The position numbers were made by a program, and so were the translations under genes. From contig NZ_QLLY01000020.1 in assembly GCF_003259365.1 (NCBI RefSeq), positions 62,001 through 126,000 on the forward strand: a DNA stretch of 64,000 nt, written 5' to 3'. Origin of the DNA: Streptomyces sp. PsTaAH-137 (GTDB lineage Bacteria > Actinomycetota > Actinomycetes > Streptomycetales > Streptomycetaceae). Shown here in pieces: positions 8,932 through 17,626 of the stretch. The notes beneath the pieces are model-generated. The model did not search any database and was not told the origin of the DNA. It saw nothing but the letters and a program-made list of their open reading frames with translations. The first letter of the stretch is position 1. Every line of letters begins with the position of its first letter.

Positions 8932-10425
8932 ATGACGGACATCATCAAGCTCACCGCCGCCGAGATCGCCGCGAAGATCGCTTCCGGTGAGCTCACGGCC
9001 GTCGAGGTCACCGAGGCCCACCTGGCCCGGATCGAGGCCGTCGACGAGAAGGTCAACGCGTTCCTGCACGTCGACCGCGAGGGCGCGCTGAAGCAGGCCG
9101 CCGCCGTCGACGCCAAGCGCGCCGCGGGCGAGAAGCTGGGCCCGCTGGCCGGCGTCCCGCTCGCGCTGAAGGACATCTTCACCACCGAGGGCATCCCGAC
9201 CACGGTCGGCTCCAAGATCCTCGAGGGCTGGATCCCGCCGTACGACGCCACGCTGGTCAAGAAGCTGAAGGCCGCCGACGTCGTGGTCCTCGGCAAGACC
9301 AACATGGACGAGTTCGCCATGGGGTCCAGCACCGAGAACAGCGCGTACGGCCCGACGGGCAACCCGTGGGACCTCACCCGCATCCCCGGCGGCTCCGGCG
9401 GCGGCTCCTCGGCCGCGCTCGCCGCGTACCAGGCCCCGCTGGCCATCGGCACGGACACCGGCGGTTCCATCCGCCAGCCCGCCGCCGTCACCGGCACCGT
9501 CGGCGTGAAGCCCACGTACGGCGGCGTCTCCCGCTTCGGCATGGTCGCGTTCTCGTCCTCCCTGGACCAGGGCGGGCCCTGTGCCCGTACGGTCCTGGAC
9601 GCGGCGCTGCTGCACGAGGCGATCGCCGGGCACGACCCGCTCGACTCCACGTCCATCGACGCCCCGGTCCCGCCGGTCGTCGAGGCCGCGCGCAACGGCT
9701 CGGTGCAGGGCATGCGCGTCGGCATCGTCAAGCAGTTCCGCGGCGAGGGCTACCAGGCAGGCGTCCTCCAGCGCTTCGACGAGTCCGTCGAGCTGCTGAA
9801 GTCGCTCGGCGCCGAGATCGTCGAGCTGGACTGCCCGTCCTTCGACCTGGCGCTGTCCGCGTACTACCTGATCGCCCCGTCGGAGTGCTCCTCGAACCTC
9901 GCCCGGTTCGACGCCATGCGCTACGGCCTTCGGGTCGGCGACGACGGCACGCACTCCGCCGAGGAGGTCACCGCGCTGACCCGCGAGGCCGGCTTCGGCG
10001 ACGAGGTCAAGCGCCGCATCATCCTGGGCACGTACGCACTCAGCTCCGGCTACTACGACGCGTACTACGGCAGTGCCCAGAAGGTCCGTACCCTCATCAC
10101 CCGCGAGTTCGAGGCCGCCTTCGAGAGCGTGGACGTGATCGTCTCCCCGACGACGCCGACCACCGCGTTCCCGATCGGCGAGCGTGCCGACGACCCGATG
10201 GCGATGTACCTCGCGGACCTGTGCACGATCCCGACCAACCTGGCCGGCAACTCCGCCATGTCCCTGCCCTGCGGCCTCGCGCCGGAGGACGGGCTGCCGG
10301 TCGGTCTGCAGATCATCGCCCCCGCCATGAAGGACGACCGGCTGTACAAGGTCGGCGCCGCCGTCGAGGCCGCCTTCGTGGAAAAGTGGGGGCACCCGCT
10401 GCTCGAGGAGGCACCGTCGCTATGA
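8932..10425 (+). CDS. gatA: Asp-tRNA(Asn)/Glu-tRNA(Gln) amidotransferase subunit A
   Basis: A 497-residue amidase-signature enzyme that hydrolyses glutamine and channels ammonia to GatB. The Ser-cisSer-Lys triad is visible: Lys80 (LALKDIF), Ser155 (GGSGGGSS) and Ser179 (TDTGGSIRQPA), one position off the S. aureus enzyme numbering as I recall it. The length is normal for GatA. The ATG follows GGGGAGGAC. The gene's TGA overlaps the ATG of the next small gene, indicating translational coupling. Confidence 0.97.
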   Translation: MTDIIKLTAAEIAAKIASGELTAVEVTEAHLARIEAVDEKVNAFLHVDREGALKQAAAVDAKRAAGEKLGPLAGVPLALKDIFTTEGIPTTVGSKILEGWIPPYDATLVKKLKAADVVVLGKTNMDEFAMGSSTENSAYGPTGNPWDLTRIPGGSGGGSSAALAAYQAPLAIGTDTGGSIRQPAAVTGTVGVKPTYGGVSRFGMVAFSSSLDQGGPCARTVLDAALLHEAIAGHDPLDSTSIDAPVPPVVEAARNGSVQGMRVGIVKQFRGEGYQAGVLQRFDESVELLKSLGAEIVELDCPSFDLALSAYYLIAPSECSSNLARFDAMRYGLRVGDDGTHSAEEVTALTREAGFGDEVKRRIILGTYALSSGYYDAYYGSAQKVRTLITREFEAAFESVDVIVSPTTPTTAFPIGERADDPMAMYLADLCTIPTNLAGNSAMSLPCGLAPEDGLPVGLQIIAPAMKDDRLYKVGAAVEAAFVEKWGHPLLEEAPSL

Positions 10426-10664
10426 GTCCCATGACTGCCAAGGCCAAGGGTTTCAAGAAGTCCAAGCCCGGCGCGTACCTGTCGATCGCCACGACCGCCT
10501 TCGGCGCGGTCGGCGTGGTCAAGCAGGCCCGGATGGCCCGGAAGGACAACGACACGCTCCGTCTGGTCGACGCCGCGGTCTCCGCCGTCGCCATCGCCAC
10601 CGGCCTGGCTCTGCTCTTCCGGGAGCTGAAGAAGCTCGGCGACGACGACGTCCTGCTGGGCTGA
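10422..10664 (+). CDS. Small membrane-associated hypothetical protein inside the gat operon
   Basis: An 80-residue protein between gatA and gatB. A basic N-terminus (KAKGFKKSKPG) is followed by a short hydrophobic stretch, then a clear transmembrane helix near residues 50-67 (AAVSAVAIATGLALLF), and an acidic C-terminus. Its ATG overlaps the gatA stop (ATGA) and a GAGGAG lies 10 nt upstream; a second in-frame ATG at 10431 could also serve. The gene sits in the amidotransferase operon, and homologues occupy the same place in other Streptomyces as I recall. Function unknown; a membrane tether or an unrelated passenger are both possible. Confidence 0.8.
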   Translation: MSPMTAKAKGFKKSKPGAYLSIATTAFGAVGVVKQARMARKDNDTLRLVDAAVSAVAIATGLALLFRELKKLGDDDVLLG

Positions 10665-10680
10665 GAGGGAAAGTTTCACC

Positions 10681-12195
10681 GTGACTGCCACGACTGACCT
10701 GGTGTCGTACGAGGATGCCCTCGCGGCGTACGACCCCGTCATGGGCCTTGAGGTCCATGTCGAACTCGGCACGAAGACGAAGATGTTCTGCGGCTGCTCC
10801 ACCGAGCTGAAGCAGGACGCCAACAGTCAGACCTGCCCCACCTGTCTCGGCCTGCCCGGCGCGCTGCCGGTCGTGAACGAGATCGGCGTCGAGTCGGCCA
10901 TCAAGATCGGCCTCGCGCTGCACTGCGAGATCGCCGAATGGTGCCGGTTCGCCCGGAAGAACTACTTCTATCCGGACATGCCGAAGAACTTCCAGACCTC
11001 CCAGTACGACGAGCCGATCGCCTTCAACGGCTACCTCGACGTGCAGCTGGAGGACGGCGAGGTCTTCCGCGTGGAGATCGAGCGCGCCCACATGGAGGAG
11101 GACACCGGCAAGTCGACGCACGTCGGCGGTGCCACCGGCCGCATCCAGGGCGCCTCGCACTCGCTGCTCGACTACAACCGCGCCGGCATCCCGCTCATCG
11201 AGATCGTCACCAAGCCCATCGAGGGCGCGGGCGAGCGGGCCCCCGAGGTCGCCAAGGCGTACGTCGCCGAGCTGCGCGAGGTCATCAAGGCGCTCGACGT
11301 CTCCGAGGCCCGCATGGACAAGGGCCAGATGCGCTGCGACGTGAACCTGTCGCTGCGTCCGAACGGCACCGAGAAGTTCGGCACGCGCTCCGAGACGAAG
11401 AACGTGAACTCGCTGCGTTCCGTCGAGCGCGCCGCCCGCTTCGAGATCCAGCGCCACGCCGCGGTGCTGAACTCGGGCGGCACGATCGTGCAGGAGACCC
11501 GTCACTTCCACGAGGAGGACGGCTCCACCACCTCGGGCCGCATCAAGGACAACGCCGAGGACTACCGGTACTTCCCGGAGCCCGACCTGGTCCCCGTCGC
11601 CCCGTCCCGCGAGTGGGTCGAGGCGCTGCGGTCCGAGCTGCCCGAGCTGCCGCTCGCGCAGCGCAACCGGCTGATCGAGGAGTGGGCGATCTCCGCCCAC
11701 GACATGCAGTCCATCCGCAACGCCGGCGCCATCGGCCCGATCGTCGCGACGATCAACGCCGGTGCCGACTCGGCCTCCGCCCGCAAGTGGTGGATGGGCG
11801 AGCTGGCGCGCAACGCCAACGAGCAGGGCGTCGAGCTCGGCGAACTGCCCATCACGCCCGAGTACGTGGCCCGCGTGTCCGAGCTGGTCGCCAAGGGCGA
11901 CCTCAACGACAAGCTGGCCCGTCAGGTCATCGACGGGGTCCTCAAGGGCGAGGGCACCCCGGACGAGGTCGTCGAGAAGCGCGGCCTGAAGGTCGTCTCC
12001 GACGAGGGCGCGCTGAACACCGCCGTGGACGAAGCGATCGCGGGCAACGCCGGCATCGTCGCCAAGATCCAGTCCGGCAAGGTCGCCGCCGCCGGAGCCC
12101 TCGTGGGCGCCGTCATGAAGGCGACCCGGGGTCAGGCCGACGCGGCCCGCGTCAAGGAACTGATCCTGGAGAAGCTGGGCGTCAGCGAAGGCTGA
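10681..12195 (+). CDS. gatB: Asp-tRNA(Asn)/Glu-tRNA(Gln) amidotransferase subunit B
   Basis: A 504-residue GatB. The N-terminal cradle domain shows GLEVHVELGTKTKMFCGCS and the paired zinc-type cysteines (CGCS ... CPTC). LDYNRAGIPLIEIVT and the KNVNSLRSVERAARFE motif follow, and the C-terminal ~150 residues form the helical YqeY-like tRNA-binding tail. GatB phosphorylates the tRNA-bound Glu or Asp and amidates it with ammonia from GatA. The GTG start has GAGAGGGAAAG upstream, 16 nt after the previous stop. A strong hairpin lies just after the gene. Confidence 0.97.
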   Translation: MTATTDLVSYEDALAAYDPVMGLEVHVELGTKTKMFCGCSTELKQDANSQTCPTCLGLPGALPVVNEIGVESAIKIGLALHCEIAEWCRFARKNYFYPDMPKNFQTSQYDEPIAFNGYLDVQLEDGEVFRVEIERAHMEEDTGKSTHVGGATGRIQGASHSLLDYNRAGIPLIEIVTKPIEGAGERAPEVAKAYVAELREVIKALDVSEARMDKGQMRCDVNLSLRPNGTEKFGTRSETKNVNSLRSVERAARFEIQRHAAVLNSGGTIVQETRHFHEEDGSTTSGRIKDNAEDYRYFPEPDLVPVAPSREWVEALRSELPELPLAQRNRLIEEWAISAHDMQSIRNAGAIGPIVATINAGADSASARKWWMGELARNANEQGVELGELPITPEYVARVSELVAKGDLNDKLARQVIDGVLKGEGTPDEVVEKRGLKVVSDEGALNTAVDEAIAGNAGIVAKIQSGKVAAAGALVGAVMKATRGQADAARVKELILEKLGVSEG

Positions 12196-12209
12196 GTTCA
12201 CTTTTTTGC

Positions 12210-12237
12210 GGAGGGGCTGGATATATCCAGCCCCTCC
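12210..12237. terminator. Perfect hairpin after gatB
   Basis: A perfect 28-bp palindrome; its first half reads GGAGGGGCTGGATA. It begins 15 nt after the gatB stop and is preceded by six T residues, so it may serve as a terminator in the reverse direction too. It abuts a copy of the second repeat family (12228-12275). Confidence 0.6.
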
Positions 12238-12275
12238 GGCGTTTGAGGAGCGGGGTCCGGGGCGGAGCCCCGTGG
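12228..12275. repeat. Repeat family B, copy 1
   Basis: The stretch carrying GGTCCGGGGCGGAGCC is nearly identical to the 49-bp copies at 55335-55383 and 62929-62977; the clearest difference is TTTGAG in place of ATTGAG. The GGGGTCC...GGAGCCCC part can itself fold. The proposed GTG start of the following transporter falls in the repeat's terminal CCCCGTGG. Confidence 0.75.
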
Positions 12276-13543
12276 AACGGAGCAGCACTCTGAGCACGAC
12301 GTCGGCCGAGATCCTGGCCATCATTCTCCTGCTGGCCACGCTCGCCTTCGCGGTCATGCGTCCCCGCAACTGGCCCGAGGCCGTCGTCGCCGTGCCCGCG
12401 GCGGCCCTCGCGATCGCCGCCGGCACGGTCACTCCGGAGCACGCCTGGTCCGAGACCAAGGACCTGCTCCCCGTCGTCGGCTTCCTCGCCGCGATCCTTC
12501 TCCTCGCACAGCTCTGCGCCGACGAGGGCCTGTTCAAGGCCGCCGGTGACGCCGTGGCCCGCGCCTGCCAGGGCAGCCCGACCCGGATGCTCGGCGGGGT
12601 CTTCGCGGTCGCCGCCGCCATCACCGCCGTACTGAGCCTGGACGCCACCGTCGTCCTGCTCACCCCGGTCGTCTTCGCCACCGCCGCCCGGATCGGCGCC
12701 CGTCCGCGCCCGCACGTCTACGCGAGCGCCCATCTGGCCAACTCCGCGTCGCTCCTGCTGCCGGTCTCCAACCTCACCAACCTGCTGGCCCTCACCGCGA
12801 GCGGCCTCACCTTCACCCGCTTCGCCGGGCTCATGGCGCTGCCCTGGCTGGTCGCCATCGGCATCGAGTACCTCGTCTTCCGCCGGTACTTCGCCGACGA
12901 CCTGGCCGCTCCGGCGCACGCCCCGGACGAGGCGGAGCCGGCCGGCGTCCCCGTGTTCACGCTGACCGTGCTCGCGCTGACCCTCGCCGGGTTCGCCGTC
13001 ACCTCCTTCGCCGGGATCGAGCCGGTGTGGGCCGCCCTCGCCGGTGCCGTCGTGCTCGGCGTGCGTGCTCTCGCCCGCCGGGACTCCACCCCGGGCGAGC
13101 TGCTGAAGTCGGCGAACCTGCCGTTCTGCGTCTTCGTCCTCGCCCTCGGCGTCATCGTCAAGGCGGTCGTCGACAACGGGCTCGGTGACGTCATCGGCCA
13201 CGTCCTGCCCGGCGGCTCCTCGCTGCCCGCGCTGCTCGCCGTCACCGCGATCGCGGCGCTCCTCGCGAACCTGATCAACAACCTGCCCGCGACCCTCGCC
13301 CTGCTCCCGGCCGTCGCGCCCGCGGGCCCGGGCCCGGTCCTCGCCGCGCTCATCGGCGTCAACGTCGGCCCCAACCTCACGTACGTCGGCTCGCTCGCCA
13401 CCCTGCTGTGGCGGCGCATCGTGCACGCCCACGGCACCGAGCCCGAACTGGGCGACTTCACCCGGCTCGGGCTGCTCACCGTCCCCGCGACCCTCCTGCT
13501 GTCCACCACGGCGCTGTGGGCGGGGCTCCAACTCCTCGGCTGA
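12272..13543 (+). CDS. ArsB/NhaD-type (SLC13-like) membrane transporter
   Basis: A 423-residue, roughly 10-12-helix inner-membrane protein. The repeated ion-transporter signatures are present: LDATVVLLTPVV near residue 128, SNLTNLLALTASGL near 168, NLINNLPATLALLP near 335, and GVNVGPNLTYVGSLATLLWRR near 365. These suit an arsenite, anion or sodium/proton transporter; substrate is not deducible and no arsR/arsC is adjacent. The start is uncertain: GTG 12272 lies in a repeat, and a CTG at 12290 has CGGAG upstream. Upstream TTG 12206 would include the whole hairpin and is unlikely. Confidence 0.75.
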   Translation: MERSSTLSTTSAEILAIILLLATLAFAVMRPRNWPEAVVAVPAAALAIAAGTVTPEHAWSETKDLLPVVGFLAAILLLAQLCADEGLFKAAGDAVARACQGSPTRMLGGVFAVAAAITAVLSLDATVVLLTPVVFATAARIGARPRPHVYASAHLANSASLLLPVSNLTNLLALTASGLTFTRFAGLMALPWLVAIGIEYLVFRRYFADDLAAPAHAPDEAEPAGVPVFTLTVLALTLAGFAVTSFAGIEPVWAALAGAVVLGVRALARRDSTPGELLKSANLPFCVFVLALGVIVKAVVDNGLGDVIGHVLPGGSSLPALLAVTAIAALLANLINNLPATLALLPAVAPAGPGPVLAALIGVNVGPNLTYVGSLATLLWRRIVHAHGTEPELGDFTRLGLLTVPATLLLSTTALWAGLQLLG

Positions 13544-13714
13544 GAAGGAGCTGTGAGGCCGCGGGACACCCTTGTGAGTAAGGACACGAAAGCGACAAAC
13601 GATCACGTTTGCCTGTAAGAGTGACTGGCCACTGCTCACGTGTTCTTTGCGGGCTCGTCCCTTTTGCGCGGCTGCTCCCTGGCAAAGATCCATGAACCAC
13701 CTGGGAGCACGCCT

Positions 13715-15934
13715 GTGGCTACTCTCGCCCGCTGGTGCGTCCGGCACCGGCTCGTCGTCCTCCTGCTGTGGCTCCTCGCGCTCGGCGGCACCAGTGTGGC
13801 CGCCGCGGTCGCCGGGTCCGCGTACTCCAACGACTACGAGGCGCCGGGCACCGAATCCGGCCGTGCCACCCAGCTCCTCGACGCGAACTTCTCCGGGCTC
13901 GGCGGCGACAGCGACACCGTGGTCTGGCACATCGAGAACTCCACGGTCCGGGCCGCCGACGTCGAGAAGACGATGAGCAACACCCTCGACGAGATCGCCG
14001 GGCTGCCCGGCGTCGCCTCCGTCGTCTCGCCGTACGACAGCCGGGGCGCCGACCTGATCAGCGCCGACGGGCACACCGCGTACGCGACCGTCACCTTCGA
14101 CGAGCAGGCCGACAACATCCCGGTCGCCCAGGCGCGGGCCGTCGTCGACGCCGCGAAGGACGCCGAGACCCACGGGCCCGACGGACTGGAGGTGGAGCTC
14201 GGCGGCAGCGCCGTCGCCCTCACCGAGTCGACCTCGGCGCACCTGTCCGAGGTGATCGGCGTCGTGGTCGCCGCCGTCGTCCTCTTCCTCGCCTTCGGCT
14301 CCCTCGCCGCCGCCGCGCTGCCCATCGCGACCGCCCTGGTCAGCGTGGGCACCGCGTACGCCGGGATCGTGCTCCTCGGGCACGCCATGACCGTGGCCGA
14401 CTTCGCCCCGATGCTCGGCATGCTGGTCGGGCTCGGCGTCGGGATCGACTACGCGCTGTTCATCGTGACCCGGCACAGAAAGGGCCTCAAGCGCGGGCTG
14501 CCGGTGGCCGTCGCCGCCGAACGGGCCGTGGCCACCACCGGACGCGCCGTCGTCTTCGCGGGCGCGACCGTCTGCGTCGCCCTGCTCGGCATGCTCCTGC
14601 TGAACCTGAGCTTCCTCAACGGCGTCGCCATCGCCGCCTCCGTCACCGTGCTGCTCACCGTCGCCGCCTCGGTGACCCTGCTGCCCGCGCTGCTCTCGTT
14701 CATCGGGACGCGCGCCCTGTCCCGGCGCGAGCGGCGCCGCCTCACCGAGCACGGGCCCGAGCCGGAGCTGCCGACGGGGCTCGCCGCGCGCTGGGCCGCG
14801 TTCGTCGAGCGCCACCCCAAGCTGCTCGGCGGGATCGCGCTCGCCGTGATCACGGTCCTCGCGCTGCCCACCCTCTCCCTCCACCTCGGCACCTCCGACC
14901 AGGGGAACAACCCGAAGTCCGCGACGACCCGGCAGGCCTACGACCTGCTGGCCGACGGGTTCGGGCCCGGGGTCAACGGCCCGCTCACCCTCGTCACCGA
15001 GGTCGACGGCGCCCGGGACAAGGCCGCAATCCAGGCGCTGGCCGGCGAGCTGCGGACCACCGACAACGTCGCGGCCGTCTCCCCGATCACGTACAACGGC
15101 GACGACTCGGCCGCGTACCTCACCGTCGTGCCCGCCTCCGCCCCCCAGTCACAGGCGACCAGCGACCTCGTCGACGACCTGCGCACGGACGTCGTGCCGC
15201 AGTCCGGGCTCGACGTCCAGATCGGTGGAGTCACCGCCAGCTACGACGACTTCGCCGAGGTCATCGTCGGCAAGCTGCCGCTGTTCGTCGGCGCCGTGGT
15301 CGGCCTCGGCTGCGTCCTGCTGCTGCTCGCCTTCCGGTCCATCGGTATCCCGCTGAAGGCGGCGGCCATGAACATCGCCGCCGTCTGCTCCGCCTTCGGC
15401 GTCGTCGTCGCGATCTTCCAGTGGGGCTGGGGGAGCGAGCTGCTCGGGCTCGGCGCGGCCGGGCCCATCGAGCCCTTCCTGCCCGTGATCATGGTGTCGG
15501 TCCTCTTCGGGCTCTCCATGGACTACCAGGTCTTCCTGGTCAGCCGGATGTACGAGGAATGGCTGGAGACCGGCGACAACCGGCGGGCCGTCCGGGTCGG
15601 CCTCGCCGAGACCAGCCGCGTGATCAACTCGGCCGCGGTGATCATGATCTCGGTCTTCCTGGCCTTCGTGCTCAGCGGCGACCGGGTCATCGCGATGTTC
15701 GGCATCGCGCTCGCGGTGGCCGTCGCCGTGGACGCCTTCATCCTGCGCACGCTGCTCGTGCCCGCCCTGATGCACCTGCTGGGCGGTGCGAACTGGTGGC
15801 TGCCCCGGTGGCTCGGCAGGATCCTGCCCCGCATCAGCATCGAGCCGCCGGAGTGCCGCGCGGCCCATGAGAAGGTGACCCTGCCCGGACAGCGACAGGT
15901 GAAGGAGCCCGATGTACGCGATCCCGCTCGGTGA
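13715..15934 (+). CDS. MMPL-family RND transporter
   Basis: A 739-residue protein with about 12 transmembrane helices in two MMPL halves, each with a large extracytoplasmic loop. The intramembrane charged motifs of the family are visible: GLGVGIDYALFIVTRHR near residue 245 and GLSMDYQVFLVSRMYEEW near 600. MMPL proteins export lipids, siderophores or small molecules using the proton gradient. The GTG at 13715 has GGGAG at 7-nt spacing. A further in-frame GTG upstream (13640) would add a non-membrane stretch and is less likely. The last 23 bases overlap the acetyltransferase gene. Confidence 0.88.
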   Translation: MATLARWCVRHRLVVLLLWLLALGGTSVAAAVAGSAYSNDYEAPGTESGRATQLLDANFSGLGGDSDTVVWHIENSTVRAADVEKTMSNTLDEIAGLPGVASVVSPYDSRGADLISADGHTAYATVTFDEQADNIPVAQARAVVDAAKDAETHGPDGLEVELGGSAVALTESTSAHLSEVIGVVVAAVVLFLAFGSLAAAALPIATALVSVGTAYAGIVLLGHAMTVADFAPMLGMLVGLGVGIDYALFIVTRHRKGLKRGLPVAVAAERAVATTGRAVVFAGATVCVALLGMLLLNLSFLNGVAIAASVTVLLTVAASVTLLPALLSFIGTRALSRRERRRLTEHGPEPELPTGLAARWAAFVERHPKLLGGIALAVITVLALPTLSLHLGTSDQGNNPKSATTRQAYDLLADGFGPGVNGPLTLVTEVDGARDKAAIQALAGELRTTDNVAAVSPITYNGDDSAAYLTVVPASAPQSQATSDLVDDLRTDVVPQSGLDVQIGGVTASYDDFAEVIVGKLPLFVGAVVGLGCVLLLLAFRSIGIPLKAAAMNIAAVCSAFGVVVAIFQWGWGSELLGLGAAGPIEPFLPVIMVSVLFGLSMDYQVFLVSRMYEEWLETGDNRRAVRVGLAETSRVINSAAVIMISVFLAFVLSGDRVIAMFGIALAVAVAVDAFILRTLLVPALMHLLGGANWWLPRWLGRILPRISIEPPECRAAHEKVTLPGQRQVKEPDVRDPAR

Positions 15935-16481
15935 CGAGGGCGCCGAACTGCGGCCCCTGGAGACCTGGCACGCCGAGGAGTTCCTGGCGAACCTGGACCG
16001 CGGGCGCGAGTTCATCGGGCAGTACATCCCGTTCGGCTCGCGGGCCACGGACGTGGACTCGGCGCGGAGCACCCTCCAGCGCTACACCGACATGCGGGCC
16101 GCGGACACGGGCTCGTACCACGGCATCTGGCTGGACGGGCGGCTGGTCGGCGGGGTGCTCACGCTCAACTTCGACGCCGCGGCGGGCAATGCCGAGGTGG
16201 GCTGCTGGCTGGAGCCTGCGGCGACCGGGCGCGGCCTGATCACGCGGGCGATGCGCGTGCTGCTCGACTGGGTCGTCGAGGAGCGCGGCATCCACCGGGT
16301 GGAATGGGTGGCCGCGTCCGGGAATGTCGCGAGCCTGAAGGTGGCCGAGCGGCTCGGTTTCCGCAAGGACGGCGTGCGGCGCGAGGCACATGAATGGCGC
16401 GGAAAGCGCCATGACCTGGAGATCTGGTCGCTCCTCGCCCCGGAGTGGCGCAGCGCACGCGACGCGCACAAGGATCGTTAA
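15912..16481 (+). CDS. GNAT N-acetyltransferase, RimJ/RimL type
   Basis: A 189-residue cytosolic GNAT protein. Strand 4 and the acetyl-CoA pyrophosphate loop appear near residues 92-118 (AEVGCWLEPAATGRGLITRAM), although the usual QxxGxG/A is here ATGRGL. The RimJ/L-type end (NVASLKVAERLGFRKDGVRREAHEWRG) follows. Substrate unknown; relatives acetylate ribosomal protein N-termini, antibiotics or metabolites. Its ATG lies inside the 3' end of the MMPL gene with GAAGGAG upstream, so the two are translationally coupled, which could link it to an exported or detoxified compound. Confidence 0.88.
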   Translation: MYAIPLGDEGAELRPLETWHAEEFLANLDRGREFIGQYIPFGSRATDVDSARSTLQRYTDMRAADTGSYHGIWLDGRLVGGVLTLNFDAAAGNAEVGCWLEPAATGRGLITRAMRVLLDWVVEERGIHRVEWVAASGNVASLKVAERLGFRKDGVRREAHEWRGKRHDLEIWSLLAPEWRSARDAHKDR

Positions 16482-16516
16482 GACACTTCTCAGACAGCGT
16501 CCGTACGGTGCGCAGC

Positions 16517-17113
16517 ATGACTACGAAGACTGACGCGCAGCGCGACGCAGAGATCCGGGAGGAGGACGCCCTCTCCCAGGAGACCGCCACCGAGCCGGAG
16601 GCCGTGGAGACCACCGCTCCCGAGGCCGGGGCCACAGAGGACGACGATGCCGCCGCGGAGGCGGCCGCCGAGGCCGAACTCGCCCAGCTGGCCAAGGACA
16701 ACGCCGAGGCGGACCGTCCCTCCGGGGTCGGCCAGGGCGCGGCCGCCATCGTCTCCGTCGCCCTCGGCGTCGTCGCGATGAGCGGCAGCTGGCTCGGCAC
16801 CGTCGCCTCGGCCCGTGAGTCCCTCATCGGGCAGCTCAACACCTCGCAGTCCGCCAGCGTCGCCACCCAGGTCTCCGAGGTCTACGGCGACTCCTGGCAC
16901 GCCGCCGCCCTGGTCGGCGGTGTCTTCTCCCTGATCGCGCTGATCGTCGGCGCGTTCGTGCTGGTCCGGCCCGCTTTCGGGGTGCCCGGCCGGCCGCAGG
17001 CGATCTGGATCAAGTCCGTGGCGTGGGCCGGTGTCTCGCTCGGCGTCCTGGGGCTGCTGCTCGCCGTCGCCAAGTACTCCGACCTCCTGCTCGGGCTGCC
17101 CAAGACCAGCTGA
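16517..17113 (+). CDS. Acidic hypothetical membrane protein
   Basis: A 198-residue protein. The first ~75 residues are strongly acidic and Ala/Glu-rich (ETATEPEAVETTAPEAGATE) and probably disordered. Three predicted transmembrane helices follow, near residues 78-100 (AAAIVSVALGVVAM), 133-155 (AAALVGGVFSLIALIVGAFVLV) and 172-190. No family is recognised; similar disordered-plus-three-helix proteins are common in Streptomyces. The ATG is preceded by TACGGT at 7 nt with no Shine-Dalgarno, so the transcript may be leaderless. A Gly-rich terminator region follows. Confidence 0.75.
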   Translation: MTTKTDAQRDAEIREEDALSQETATEPEAVETTAPEAGATEDDDAAAEAAAEAELAQLAKDNAEADRPSGVGQGAAAIVSVALGVVAMSGSWLGTVASARESLIGQLNTSQSASVATQVSEVYGDSWHAAALVGGVFSLIALIVGAFVLVRPAFGVPGRPQAIWIKSVAWAGVSLGVLGLLLAVAKYSDLLLGLPKTS

Positions 17114-17118
17114 GCCAC

Positions 17119-17171
17119 GATCCGAGGTCCTGAGGTACTGAGGTCCTAAGGTCCTTACGAGGGTCCTAAGG
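17119..17171. repeat. Short degenerate tandem repeat (AGGTCCT/AGGTACT units)
   Basis: Four to five imperfect tandem copies of a GAGGTCCTGA-like unit lie directly after the stop of the acidic membrane protein, followed by the hairpin at 17174-17201. The function is unknown; this may be simple replication slippage. Confidence 0.5.
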
Positions 17172-17173
17172 AT

Positions 17174-17201
17174 CCCGGGGAGCCGCCTAAGGCACCCCGG
17201 G
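17174..17201. terminator. Hairpin terminator
   Basis: CCCGGGG and GCC stems (17174-17184) pair with GGC and CCCCGGG (17191-17201) around a six-base loop. It lies about 60 nt after the acidic membrane protein and upstream of the 63-residue gene. There is no U tract. Confidence 0.55.
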
Positions 17202-17312
17202 GCCCGCCGGATGCGGCACTCTCCCGATGTGCTGCACCCCCCTGGGAAACGAGAGTTGAGGCATCGCGGAAGACACCGCGAGAGCAACGGCGATCGTCAC
17301 CAGGGAGACGAG

Positions 17313-17504
17313 ATGTTCGAGTACGAGATGCACCAGGTCCGCTCCGCCGAACTCATCCGGCAGGCCGACGAGCACCGCCGGGCGCGGGCCGCCCTCGCGG
17401 ACCGCAAGACCCGCAAGGCGGAGCGGAGTTCCACCACCAAGGACGCCGAGGGGCCGGTGAGTACCGGCGGTCCGCGTCGCTCGCGCTTCGCCCGTACGGC
17501 GTGA
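17313..17504 (+). CDS. Small basic hypothetical protein (63 aa)
   Basis: A 63-residue protein rich in Arg, Ala and Lys (ELIRQADEHRRARAALADRKTRKAE), predicted largely helical, with no membrane segment. The ATG follows CAGGGAGACGAG, a good Shine-Dalgarno, and the codon use is normal for the window. Similar short Arg-rich proteins occur widely in streptomycetes; I do not know a function. A perfect hairpin terminator follows 38 nt after its stop. Confidence 0.7.
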   Translation: MFEYEMHQVRSAELIRQADEHRRARAALADRKTRKAERSSTTKDAEGPVSTGGPRRSRFARTA

Positions 17505-17542
17505 ACACGGTGTCCCGGCCCGGAGCCAGAGGGGGCCGGACG

Positions 17543-17578
17543 GAAGGGGAGGACGGCACGGCTGCCGTCCTCCCCTTC
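17543..17578. terminator. Strong hairpin between the 63-aa gene and the LAL regulator
   Basis: GAAGGGGAGGACGGCA (17543-17558) pairs perfectly with 17563-17578 around a CGGC loop. Its position argues that the regulator gene starts downstream at 17627 rather than at the GTG overlapping the preceding stop. Confidence 0.7.
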
Positions 17579-17626
17579 TCCACGCTCCCGGCAGAAAACA
17601 GTGCCGGGCTGTCAGACGCGTGTGCG

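Noticed and set aside
12182..14884. A 900-residue antisense reading frame
   Set aside because: It lies opposite the ArsB-like and MMPL genes, is made of Arg/Gly/Asp/Glu low-complexity sequence and has no domain; its codon bias mirrors the sense genes.
17119..17171. Tandem AGGTCCT units considered as a CRISPR or iteron array
   Set aside because: Units are only about 8-10 bp, imperfect and without spacers.
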